From Deltaproteobacteria bacterium (GTDB lineage Bacteria > Desulfobacterota > Desulfuromonadia > Desulfuromonadales > Geothermobacteraceae), in assembly GCA_003695205.1 (NCBI GenBank), contig RFIO01000194.1, positions 1 through 19,761 on the forward strand: 19,761 nucleotides of DNA, written 5' to 3'. A program made the translations under genes and the position numbers. Shown in pieces: positions 1 through 6,288 of the stretch. Each line of letters begins with the position of its first letter. Positions within the stretch are counted from its first letter, which is position 1. The notes under the pieces are model-generated. The model was given only the letters and a program-made list of their open reading frames with translations, did no database searches and was not told the origin of the DNA.

Positions 1-1
1 G

Positions 2-898
2 GACGACCCGATCTGGCGGCAGTGCGTGCCCGATGTGGCCGAACTGGATGACGCCGGTCTGCCGGCCGACCCGCTGGCCGAGGAAGCACATGCGGTTGCG
101 CCGACCCTGGTGCACCGCTACCCGGATCGCGGCCTGCTGCTGGCCGGCAACAGCTGCGCCGGCTACTGCCGCTTCTGCACCCGCAAGCGTCGCGTGGGCC
201 GGCCGGAACACAACATCAGCTTCGGCGCACTGCAGCAGGGGATCGAAGCGATTGCCGCCCGACCGCAGATTCGGGACGTCCTCATCTCCGGTGGCGACCC
301 ACTGCTTCTATCGGATCCCATGCTCGACGAGCTGTTCGGACGGCTGAAAAAGATCGACCACGTGGAAATCATCCGCATCGGCAGCCGCATCCCCGTGGTG
401 CTGCCCGAGCGCGTCACCGAAGCGCTCTGCAACGTGCTGCGCCGTCATCGCCCCCTCTACCTCAACAGCCACTTCAATCATCCGCGCGAACTGACGATAC
501 AGAGCTGGCAGGCCTGCCGGCGCCTGCTCGACGCCGGCGTCATTCTCGGCAACCAGACCGTGCTGCTCAGGGGGGTCAATGATGACTCCGACACCCTGCT
601 GGACCTGAACCGGGGTCTGCTGCAGATGGGAGTGCGCCCCTACTACCTGCACCAGATGGACCTGACCGCGGGCACCGGGCACTTCCGCGTCCGGGTGGAG
701 AAGGGGCTGGAACTGGTCCGTTCACTTACGGGCCGCATCACCGGCATGGGCATCCCGCGCTACGTCATCGACCTGCCCGGCGGCAAGGGCAAGGTGCAGG
801 TCTGCGGCGACACGGTGGAAAGCTGGGGGGATGAACTGGTTCTGCGGGCACAAGACGGTACCCGGGTGGTTTACAGGCAGAATCCAGAAGACAGGTAA
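2..898 (+). CDS. epmB: EpmB / KamA-family lysine 2,3-aminomutase, 5'-truncated by window edge
   Basis: Radical SAM, PLP-dependent enzyme that isomerises (S)-alpha-lysine to (R)-beta-lysine; in the EF-P pathway this supplies the group attached by EpmA. The frame is open to the window edge, and residues before the GTG at 26 (DPIWRQC) match the usual start region of the family, so the true start lies outside the window. The [4Fe-4S]/SAM motif CAGYCRFC (CxxxCxxC) lies near 155-180. It is preceded by the family block DPLAEEAH...LVHRYPDR. Near the end, YYLHQMD, GIPRYVIDLPGG and the lysine of GGKGK (the PLP-lysine region) are present. The EpmB assignment rather than catabolic KamA rests on the neighbouring efp and epmA genes. 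The last codons (about 872-898) run into a short-repeat tract shared with the intergenic DNA, so the C-terminus is probably species-specific. Confidence 0.85.
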   Translation, partial: DDPIWRQCVPDVAELDDAGLPADPLAEEAHAVAPTLVHRYPDRGLLLAGNSCAGYCRFCTRKRRVGRPEHNISFGALQQGIEAIAARPQIRDVLISGGDPLLLSDPMLDELFGRLKKIDHVEIIRIGSRIPVVLPERVTEALCNVLRRHRPLYLNSHFNHPRELTIQSWQACRRLLDAGVILGNQTVLLRGVNDDSDTLLDLNRGLLQMGVRPYYLHQMDLTAGTGHFRVRVEKGLELVRSLTGRITGMGIPRYVIDLPGGKGKVQVCGDTVESWGDELVLRAQDGTRVVYRQNPEDR

Positions 899-950
899 CA
901 GAATACAGAATGTTCTCCTCTGTCTTCTGTCTCCTGTCTCCTGTCTCCTA
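872..950. repeat. Heptamer tandem repeat with 10-bp inverted repeat between epmB and efpL
   Basis: Positions 924-950 are four degenerate heptamer units (CTTCTGT, CTCCTGT, CTCCTGT, CTCCTA). The purine-rich complement-like half (CAGAAGACAG at 885-894) is a perfect 10-bp inverted match to CTGTCTTCTG at 920-929. The tract spans the epmB stop codon and ends 5 bp before the efpL stop codon. It could form a hairpin between the two convergent genes and act as a weak bidirectional terminator, although it has no T-tract. It resembles short intergenic repeats dispersed in related genomes, but this window holds only one copy. Confidence 0.55.
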
Positions 951-955
951 AATCA

Positions 956-1522
956 TTACGCCCGCGACACGAACCGGCACTCTCGGGTGTCGACCTTGAT
1001 CCGGTCGCCCGGTTCAAGGTAGGGCGGCACCTGCAGTATCAGACCGGTCTCCAGGGTCGCCTCCTTGGTCTGGGCGGTGGCGGTGGCGTTCTTGATCACC
1101 GGCGGGGTGTCGGAGATGGCCAGCTCGACGGTCATGGGCGGCTCGACGGAAACCACCTGCCCCTCGAACACGCCCAGAACAACCTCGGCCCCTTCGAGCA
1201 GATAGCCTTTGACCGGCTCGAAAATGTCCGACCCCAGTTCGTACTGCTCGTAGCTTTCGAGGTCCATGAAAGCCCCTTCGTCTTCGGAAATGGCATAGAG
1301 AAATTGCCCCTTGCGCTTTTCGAAGTCGGCTTCGTCGACCTTGTCGCCGGCCTTGAAGGTCTTCTCCAGCACCTGCCCGGTGAGCAGGTTGCGATATTTG
1401 GTTTTCACCAGGGTATTGGCGCCGCGCGCGGTCGGTGTGTGCTGAGAGACGTCCATCAGCACGCAGGGAGCGCCATCAAGCAGGATCACCAGGCCTTTCT
1501 TGAAATCGGCTGTGGTATACAT
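956..1522 (-). CDS. efpL: EF-P-like protein, EfpL/YeiP subfamily
   Basis: 188-aa three-domain EF-P-fold protein that binds between the ribosomal P and E sites and relieves stalling at proline-rich motifs. The domain I loop reads SQHTPTARGANTLVK, with arginine at position 33. E. coli YeiP/EfpL has a near-identical loop (SPTARGAATLYK) and R33, whereas canonical EF-P has a modified lysine. The end (VPPYLEPGDRIKVD...RFVSRA) also resembles YeiP more than EF-P. The start ATG at 1522 is chosen because GGAGG lies 8-9 nt upstream. The open frame continues far upstream, but that part is antisense to efp. The gene is divergent from efp and convergent with epmB. No loop-tip lysine is present, so EpmA modification is not expected. 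Confidence 0.85.
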   Translation of the reverse strand: MYTTADFKKGLVILLDGAPCVLMDVSQHTPTARGANTLVKTKYRNLLTGQVLEKTFKAGDKVDEADFEKRKGQFLYAISEDEGAFMDLESYEQYELGSDIFEPVKGYLLEGAEVVLGVFEGQVVSVEPPMTVELAISDTPPVIKNATATAQTKEATLETGLILQVPPYLEPGDRIKVDTRECRFVSRA

Positions 1523-1562
1523 GCAGAACCTCCACGGTTTGATCGGTGTCGCGAATGCAAGC

Positions 1563-1571
1563 CTTATAGCA
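1563..1571 (-). promoter_or_regulatory. Candidate extended -10 of the efpL promoter
   Basis: On the minus strand the sequence is TGCTATAAG, an extended -10 (TGn then TATAAG) about 40 bp upstream of the efpL ATG. A 17-bp spacer leads to TTCCCG, a poor -35 (three of six matches) at 1586-1591. An extended -10 can make up for a weak -35. The match is modest and no experimental support can be seen. Confidence 0.35.
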
Positions 1572-1585
1572 CAGCGCGCCCGGGC

Positions 1586-1602
1586 CGGGAAAGGTTTTCC
1601 CG
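1586..1602. promoter_or_regulatory. 17-bp palindrome in the efp/efpL divergent region, possible operator
   Basis: CGGGAAA-GGT-TTTCCCG has perfect 7-bp arms around a 3-bp centre. It overlaps the presumed -35 of efpL and lies about 85 bp upstream of the efp start, a place where one regulator could control both genes. The binding protein is unknown and chance occurrence cannot be excluded. Confidence 0.35.
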
Positions 1603-1687
1603 TGACATCATTGCCGCTTCTGTGCTTGAATAAGGGGTTTTCAAAATCCGGCGCGCCGAGCGCGCAGATCCGTTGCAGGAGATCGTC

Positions 1688-2251
1688 ATGTACACTTGCT
1701 CTGACCTGAAAAAGGGACTGAAGCTGCTCATCGATGGTGAGCCGCATGTCATCGTCCAGTTCGATTTCACCAAGCCCGGCAAGGGGCAGGCGCTGTACAA
1801 GTGCAAGCTGCGCAACATGCTTACCGGCGCCCTGTTCGACCGCACCTACCGTTCCGGCGAAAGCTTCGAACCGGCCAGCCTGGAGGAGCGCGACATGCAG
1901 TACCTCTACCAGGACGAAACCGGCTATGTCTTCATGGACCAGCGCAGCTACGAGCAGGTCACCATCCCCGAGGACGTTCTCGGCGACGACCGCTATTTCC
2001 TGATAGACAACATGGAAGTCAAGGTTCTGATGTTCGGCGACCGGGGCATCGGCGTAACCCTGCCCAACTTCGTCAACCTGCGCGTCACCAGCGCCGAACC
2101 CTGGGTCAAGGGGGACACCGCCGCCGGCAACAACAAACCGGCCACGGTCGAAACCGGCTACACCCTGCAGGTTCCCAGCTTCGTTGAGGAGGGAACCCTG
2201 ATCCAGATCGACACCCGCACCGGTGAATATGTCACCCGGGTGAAGGAGTGA
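1688..2251 (+). CDS. efp: Elongation factor P (canonical, modifiable lysine)
   Basis: 187-aa EF-P, which promotes peptide-bond formation at polyproline stalls. The domain I loop is FTKPGKGQALYKCKLRN; the lysine at position 32 corresponds to E. coli K34, the residue beta-lysylated by EpmA. The C-terminal OB domain ends with NKPATVETG, VPSFVEEG and IDTRTGEYVTRV, typical of EF-P. The ATG at 1688 is preferred over a TTG at 1673 because the ribosome binding site (CAGGAGA, 1676-1682) lies inside that longer version. epmA starts 10 bp downstream, so the substrate and its ligase are almost certainly co-transcribed. Compared with efpL, the two proteins share the overall fold but differ clearly at the loop tip. 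Confidence 0.95.
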   Translation: MYTCSDLKKGLKLLIDGEPHVIVQFDFTKPGKGQALYKCKLRNMLTGALFDRTYRSGESFEPASLEERDMQYLYQDETGYVFMDQRSYEQVTIPEDVLGDDRYFLIDNMEVKVLMFGDRGIGVTLPNFVNLRVTSAEPWVKGDTAAGNNKPATVETGYTLQVPSFVEEGTLIQIDTRTGEYVTRVKE

Positions 2252-2261
2252 CCCCGACACC

Positions 2262-3167
2262 ATGATTCCGGATCTGGCCCGCAGACGGGTGAACCTGGAA
2301 CAACGGGCCCGGATCGTTCAGACGATCCGGGCCTTTTTCGTCGATGCCGGGTTTCTCGAGGTAACCACGCCGCAACGCATTCCGGTGAATGCCCCCGAGG
2401 CCCATATCGATCCCGAAGCGAGCGGCGAATGGCAGCTGCACACCTCGCCGGAGCTGTGCATGAAGCGCCTGCTCGCCGCCGGCTTCGAACGCATATTCCA
2501 GCTCTGCCCCTGCTGGCGCGCAGGTGAACGCGGTCGCCGGCACCTGCCTGAATTCACCCTGCTCGAATGGTATCGCCTTGGCTGCGACTACCGCAGCCTG
2601 ATGATCGACTGCCGCGATCTCATCCAGCGCCTGGTTCCGGAAGGCGGCCTGAGCTGGCAGGGGATGACTGTCGATCTCGCCTCCCCCTGGGAGGAACTGG
2701 AGGTGGATGCCGCGTTCCGCCGTTATGCCGGCATCGGTGTCCACCAGGCCCTGGAGGAAGACCGGTTCGAGGAGCTGCTGGTCGACCGCGTCGAACCGCA
2801 TCTGGGCATAGAACGGCCGACCTTCCTGTACGACTACCCGGTCGAACTCGGAGCCCTGGCACGCCGGAAACCTGGGTGCCCCGATCTTGCCGAGCGTTTC
2901 GAACTCTATATCTGCGGCATGGAGCTGGCCAACGGCTTTTCCGAACTGACAGACCCCCTTGAGCAGCGCCGGAGATTCGAGGCCGACATCGCCACGCGCT
3001 CATCCCTGGACAAATCGTCTGCCGGCATGCCCGAACCCTTCCTGCGGGACCTTGGCAGCATCGATGCCGCCGCCGGCATCGCCCTTGGTGTCGACCGACT
3101 GGTTATGCTGTTGCTCGACGCCGCCGACATCGCCGAGGTCGTGGCATTTACCCCTGAAGAGTTGTAG
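2262..3167 (+). CDS. epmA: EF-P--(R)-beta-lysine ligase EpmA (PoxA/GenX)
   Basis: 301-aa class II aminoacyl-tRNA synthetase-like enzyme resembling the LysRS catalytic core without the anticodon-binding domain. It activates beta-lysine with ATP and transfers it to the EF-P loop lysine. Visible motifs are motif 1 region (residues 20-45, ending TTPQRIPVNAPEAHIDP), motif 2 (FQLCPCWRAGERGRRHLPEFTLLEW, 79-103) and motif 3 (GIALGVDRLVML, 272-283). E. coli EpmA is about 325 aa, so the length is normal. The ribosome binding site (AAGGAGTGA) overlaps the efp stop codon, and only 10 bp separate the genes, indicating an operon. The epmB fragment nearby completes the pathway. Confidence 0.95.
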   Translation: MIPDLARRRVNLEQRARIVQTIRAFFVDAGFLEVTTPQRIPVNAPEAHIDPEASGEWQLHTSPELCMKRLLAAGFERIFQLCPCWRAGERGRRHLPEFTLLEWYRLGCDYRSLMIDCRDLIQRLVPEGGLSWQGMTVDLASPWEELEVDAAFRRYAGIGVHQALEEDRFEELLVDRVEPHLGIERPTFLYDYPVELGALARRKPGCPDLAERFELYICGMELANGFSELTDPLEQRRRFEADIATRSSLDKSSAGMPEPFLRDLGSIDAAAGIALGVDRLVMLLLDAADIAEVVAFTPEEL

Positions 3168-3201
3168 ACTTGGTTCCGATAGGAACAGGAGGAGGTGCCG
3201 T

Positions 3202-3723
3202 ATGAGCCAAACCCGCCCGGCCGGAGAGATCGCCAGCGAACTGAAACAGCAGCTCGATGGCGCGCAGGAACTGGATGACAAGGTTGAACGGGCCGTGCCC
3301 CTGATCAGCCGCTGTTTCGGCGTCGCCACAGACGAGGTCGCCCTTTTTCTGGCCGACGAACGCAAGACCGTGCTGCATTTCATCTGGCCGCTGCGCCTGA
3401 AGCAGGTCGGCTTCATCCCCTGGTCCTCGCACGACTCCCTGGCCGCCCGCACCGCGCGCGAGGGACGGGTTTTCCTCAACAACACCTTCGCCTCGGTGCA
3501 TCACGCCTCCTTCTTCGAAAAGATCCGTCTGAAGGACGGCATCGCCGCCCGCCCCAAACCGATCCAGAAGATCATCAGCGTTCCCATGGTCGCCAACGGC
3601 GAAGTGCGCGGCGTCATCCAGGTCTCCCGCAAGGGGGAGGAGGGGGATGAGCTGGCCGATTTCAGCATGGCCGATGCCGAAATGCTGGTCGATCTGGCCG
3701 GTGTGCTGGCAGCCGGCCTGTAG
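3202..3723 (+). CDS. GAF-domain protein of unknown function
   Basis: 173-aa soluble protein that looks like a single GAF domain with a short N-terminal helix. The pattern includes VERAVPLISRCFGVATDEVALFL, then WSSHDSLAARTAREGRVFLNN, then KIISVPMVANGEVRGVIQVSR, the usual GAF core ending, and a final helix DAEMLVDLAGVLAAGL. There is no attached output domain, so it may bind a small ligand and act through a partner. The start ATG follows a strong ribosome binding site (AGGAGGAGG). It begins 34 bp after epmA in the same direction and may belong to the efp-epmA operon. A small hairpin (GTTCC-GATA-GGAAC, 3173-3186) sits just before the ribosome binding site. Confidence 0.75.
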   Translation: MSQTRPAGEIASELKQQLDGAQELDDKVERAVPLISRCFGVATDEVALFLADERKTVLHFIWPLRLKQVGFIPWSSHDSLAARTAREGRVFLNNTFASVHHASFFEKIRLKDGIAARPKPIQKIISVPMVANGEVRGVIQVSRKGEEGDELADFSMADAEMLVDLAGVLAAGL

Positions 3724-3753
3724 CCGACACGCCGCCGTGCGGCAAACCGGCCG

Positions 3754-3769
3754 TTTGCATTTCTGCAAA
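3754..3769. promoter_or_regulatory. Dyad site 1, TTTGCA-N4-TGCAAA
   Basis: TTTGCA-TTTC-TGCAAA, perfect 6-bp arms with a 4-bp spacer, about 280 bp upstream of the predicted sigma-54 start. It pairs with the next dyad at a centre-to-centre distance of 32 bp, close to three helical turns. The proposed binder is the NtrC-type regulator encoded at 7376-8740. Confidence 0.6.
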
Positions 3770-3786
3770 AAAGTCCCGGCAACAGC

Positions 3787-3800
3787 TTGCACATTTGCAA
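3787..3800. promoter_or_regulatory. Dyad site 2, TTGCA-N4-TGCAA
   Basis: TTGCA-CATT-TGCAA, perfect 5-bp arms and the same 4-bp spacer as site 1. It is the second member of the upstream pair for the MFS promoter. Confidence 0.6.
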
Positions 3801-3904
3801 ACGCCTTCCCAGTGCATGACCCGAAACACCCCAAAACCGCGTCCTGAAGCCTGACAGCCCCTGTCGCGGCCGGCACATCCCTCACTACCCGTCGCCCTGA
3901 AGTT

Positions 3905-3920
3905 TTCGCACTCCTGCGAA
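3905..3920. promoter_or_regulatory. Dyad site 3, variant TTCGCA-N4-TGCGAA
   Basis: TTCGCA-CTCC-TGCGAA, perfect 6-bp arms and the same 4-bp spacer. It differs from site 1 only by a compensated C/G change in each arm. Its centre is about 131 bp upstream of the predicted start, similar to the distance of the satP-side dyads (about 115 and 146 bp). It may be a further binding site of the same protein. Confidence 0.45.
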
Positions 3921-4017
3921 TTCCCCTTGAGCCGGCATTTTTGACCAGCCAACCTCCCATCGATCCAACAAACTGTTATTAAAGGAAAAATTCTTTTCGG
4001 CCCAGAACTGTTGCATC

Positions 4018-4033
4018 TGGTTCGGTCCTTGCG
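4018..4033 (+). promoter_or_regulatory. Sigma-54 promoter of the MFS unit
   Basis: TGGTTCG-GTCC-TTGCG fits the -24/-12 pattern: GG at 4019-4020 and GC at 4031-4032 with exactly 10 bp between. It matches five of seven -24 bases and all of TTGC. The predicted start is near 4044, which places the ribosome binding site AAGGAAGG and the ATG at 4076 directly downstream. The dyads and the nearby sigma-54 activator gene support the call. Confidence 0.7.
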
Positions 4034-4075
4034 ACTCTGACCGGCAATCACGCCCTCAGGAAAAGGAAGGACCCG

Positions 4076-4384
4076 ATGAGCTGCCCCTTTTTCGGTCTGA
4101 GCGAAGATATTTGTGACGTCGGTCACGACTACATCTCCCCTCACGACGTCGAAACCATATCGCATTTCTGCAGTTCTGATCCGACCAACTGCCTCAAGCA
4201 TCGGGAACTGGCCGAGCGCCGTCCCGACCTGCTGTCCCGGTACACCTCCCCCCAAAAACCTAGGGTGCCATCCACTGGGGCGCCCTTCCATATTCCGTTT
4301 CGCAACCGCTGGCCCCTGTCCTTCAGAGTGCGGTCAATCTGTGCACTCGTTGACAGGCCCTATCAACCTATCAAGGAGGAGGAG
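4076..4384 (+). CDS. Cys-rich leader reading frame, open in frame into the MFS gene
   Basis: Begins with ATG after a good ribosome binding site (AAGGAAGG), about 32 nt below the predicted sigma-54 start. The first ~50 residues look like a real small protein: MSCPFF, ICDVGHDYISPHDVE, FCSS and NCLKHREL, with cysteines at 3, 12, 32 and 39 in the pattern Cx8Cx19Cx6C, suggesting metal binding or redox activity. Residues ~57-103 are proline/arginine-rich and look non-conserved. No stop codon occurs before the MFS start, so it could be translated as a 540-aa fusion with the transporter. Alternatives are a small gene that lost its stop codon, or a stop lost by sequencing error. I do not recognise the family. 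Confidence 0.5.
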
Positions 4385-5698
4385 ATGAACACTCAAACTG
4401 CCAACACACGGGGCTGGATCGTGGCCCTGGCCGGGACCGGTATCAATCTCGCTCTCGGCATCCTGTACACATGGAGCATTTTCAAGAGCGCCATCGCCGA
4501 TTCTATTGCCGCCGGCACACCGGGCGGATTCAATTGGAATCCGGCCAGTATCAATGACCCGTACGCCGTCGCCTGCCTGATTTTCGCTGTCGCAATGATT
4601 CTGGCCGGCAAAGTGCAGGACCGCTTCGGCCCGCGGGTTACCTGCATCATCGGCGGCCTGCTGGTTTCTGCCGGTTTCATCTGGATTTCCCAGACGACCA
4701 GCTACTGGGCCTGGATTGCCGGTTTCGGCGTCATGGCCGGGATGGGTATCGGCTTCGGCTACTCGGCAGCGACACCGCCGGCGCTGAAATGGTTCCCGCC
4801 TGCCAAAACCGGCCTTATTGCCGGCATCGTGGTTTCCGGTTTCGGGCTGGCTTCCCTCTACATCGCGCCGACGGCCAAATACCTGCTCGGCCGTTACGGT
4901 CTGCAACAGTCGATGCTCTTTTTCGGTATCGCCTTCGCTGCAGTTGTTTGCAGCCTCGCCCTGCTGGTGAGCAATCCTCCCGAGAGTTCTGCCGCCGTTA
5001 AAACCACAGGGAGCAGTGGCAGCCGCAAAAACACCGAGGGGCCGAACCTGTCCCCGGCCCAGGTGTTGAAAACGGGCCGCTTCTACACTCTCTGGCTCTG
5101 CTTCTTCATCGGCGCCGGTGCCGGTCTGATGGTCATCGGCAGTGCCAAGGGACTTGCCAAGGCCAGCCTCGGAGAGATGGCTTTCCTCGTCGTTGCCATC
5201 ATGTCGATCGGCAACGCCGCCGGGCGCCTGATTGCCGGAGTTGTTTCGGACAAGATCGGCCGGGCGACAACCCTGGCCATCCTGCTTGTTTTTCAGGCGT
5301 CCCTGATGTTTGCCGCCATTCCGGGGCTGAGCGGACAGGGACATCCGATCATTGTCACCCTGCTGGTCACCTTCATGGTTTTCAACTACGGCACCAACCT
5401 CGCCCTGTTCCCTTCCTTTGCCAAGGACTACTGGGGTATGCAGCATTTCGGCATGAACTACGGCATCCTCTTCTCGGCCTGGGGGGTCGGCGCCTTTGTC
5501 CTGGTCCGGGTCGCGGAAATGATCCGTGTCAAAACCGGCGGTTTTGCCATGAATTTCGGCGTTGCAGGCATCCTTCTCCTGGTCGGAGCGGTCATGGCCC
5601 TGTCCCTGAAACCGAAGAAGACCGCGGTACCTTCACGAGCAACTGCCGTCACCGGACTGGAAGAAGACGACCTTGTCTTGCAGCGTACCGGAGACTGA
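4385..5698 (+). CDS. OFA-type MFS transporter (oxalate/formate antiporter-like)
   Basis: 437-aa, about 12-helix inner-membrane carrier. N-terminal GWIVALAGTGINLALGILYTWSIF, VQDRFGPR in the loop 2-3 region, and the helix starting MAGMGIGFGYSAATPPALKWFP are characteristic of the OFA family, which includes OxlT and YhjX-like carriers for small monocarboxylates or dicarboxylates. In the second half, GRLIAGVVSDKIGRATTL repeats the MFS loop motif, followed by NYGTNLALFPSFAKDYWG. The start is set at the ATG with a very strong ribosome binding site (AAGGAGGAGGAG), but the frame is open upstream to 4076. The substrate cannot be assigned; the context suggests a carboxylate. A terminator follows at 5740-5770. 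Confidence 0.85.
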   Translation: MNTQTANTRGWIVALAGTGINLALGILYTWSIFKSAIADSIAAGTPGGFNWNPASINDPYAVACLIFAVAMILAGKVQDRFGPRVTCIIGGLLVSAGFIWISQTTSYWAWIAGFGVMAGMGIGFGYSAATPPALKWFPPAKTGLIAGIVVSGFGLASLYIAPTAKYLLGRYGLQQSMLFFGIAFAAVVCSLALLVSNPPESSAAVKTTGSSGSRKNTEGPNLSPAQVLKTGRFYTLWLCFFIGAGAGLMVIGSAKGLAKASLGEMAFLVVAIMSIGNAAGRLIAGVVSDKIGRATTLAILLVFQASLMFAAIPGLSGQGHPIIVTLLVTFMVFNYGTNLALFPSFAKDYWGMQHFGMNYGILFSAWGVGAFVLVRVAEMIRVKTGGFAMNFGVAGILLLVGAVMALSLKPKKTAVPSRATAVTGLEEDDLVLQRTGD

Positions 5699-5739
5699 GC
5701 GCCATCGGTCTCCGGCAACATGTGTCCCGACATGTCATC

Positions 5740-5770
5740 GGCCCCGCCCGAAAGGCGGGGCCACTTTTTT
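5740..5770 (+). terminator. Rho-independent terminator after the MFS gene
   Basis: GGCCCCGCC-CGAAA-GGCGGGGCC, a perfect 9-bp GC stem with a 5-nt loop, followed by AC and six T. It sits 42 bp after the MFS stop codon. The opposite strand lacks a T-tract, so it is directional. Two ACATGT copies (5718-5723, 5730-5735) lie just before it. Confidence 0.9.
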
Positions 5771-5855
5771 CACTGCAGGACGCCCTGCACGGAATGGGGG
5801 CAGGCTGGGTTATGGCGGCGAAGAGAGTGCGTGAACACGGAAAGAGACAGGGAGC

Positions 5856-6242
5856 TCAAGGCGCGAGGATCTGGGAGAAAACCCGGTCATGGTCGACCGG
5901 GCCGAGCAGAAATTCACCGAAGGACATTCCGAGAGGCTTCATGACCCAGACAGCCAGGCAGGCGATGATGAGCAGGACCATCGACCAGTTGAGCAGAATG
6001 GTGAAGTACGACCAGTCCCTTTCGGTCAGGGGCGCATCCGGCCCTTCGTTATCATCCCCATCGTCCGTGGCATTCCTGCCGAAAGCCTTCATTAGCGGGC
6101 CCGCCAGCAGAAAGACCATGCCGGAGACAAGGAACTGGGGCAGCAGATCGCCCGGCAGAATGCCCGCACCTGCCATTGCGCAGTAAAAAAGGATGGCGCA
6201 GACCCCCAGAAGCGACATCTGCTGACTCAGTCTTGAATTCAT
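5856..6242 (-). CDS. Small membrane protein in the satP-like operon, function unknown
   Basis: 128-aa protein with about three hydrophobic segments: residues ~9-28 (MSLLGVCAILFYCAMAGAGI), ~33-52 (FLVSGMVFLLAGPLMKAF region) and ~85-105 (ILLNWSMVLLIIACLAVWVM). Between the second and third segments is an acidic loop (DDGDDNEGPD). I do not recognise the family. The ATG at 6242 is chosen over an upstream in-frame ATG at 6374, which lies inside the preceding gene; a GGGAG element lies 11 nt upstream. It starts 46 bp after the SatP-like gene in the same direction, so it is likely in the same sigma-54 operon and may be an accessory subunit of the transporter. Confidence 0.7.
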   Translation of the reverse strand: MNSRLSQQMSLLGVCAILFYCAMAGAGILPGDLLPQFLVSGMVFLLAGPLMKAFGRNATDDGDDNEGPDAPLTERDWSYFTILLNWSMVLLIIACLAVWVMKPLGMSFGEFLLGPVDHDRVFSQILAP

Positions 6243-6288
6243 GTTCGCAAAGCTCCCGTTCCCATCAAGCCGCAAATCAGCAGTGCTG

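Larger units (their letters stand above)
3724..4075. other. Long intergenic control region upstream of the MFS unit
   Basis: No convincing gene was found on either strand. The region holds three dyads (3754-3769, 3787-3800, 3905-3920), an AT-rich stretch at about 3960-4000 and a sigma-54 promoter at 4018-4033. A weak IHF-like match (CAACAA-N4-TTA, near 3966-3978) lies between dyads and promoter, where DNA bending would be useful, but the match is not strong. A GC-rich hairpin just after the GAF stop (GCCGC-CGT-GCGGC) could weakly end upstream transcription. Confidence 0.6.

Noticed and set aside
956..2263. 435-aa minus-strand ORF that spans efpL and the antisense of efp
   Set aside because: Only the last 188 residues are EF-P-like. 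The first part is antisense to efp, and a good ribosome binding site marks the true start at 1522.
3148..3960. 270-aa minus-strand ORF opposite the GAF gene
   Set aside because: Antisense to a GAF-type protein with a strong ribosome binding site; no protein-like motif.
4159..4174. ATCGCA-TTTC-TGCAGT inside the Cys-rich ORF, resembling dyad 1
   Set aside because: Arms pair imperfectly and it lies downstream of the promoter within likely coding sequence.
4334..5446. 370-aa minus-strand ORF opposite the MFS gene
   Set aside because: Polar, low-complexity translation typical of antisense to a membrane protein gene.
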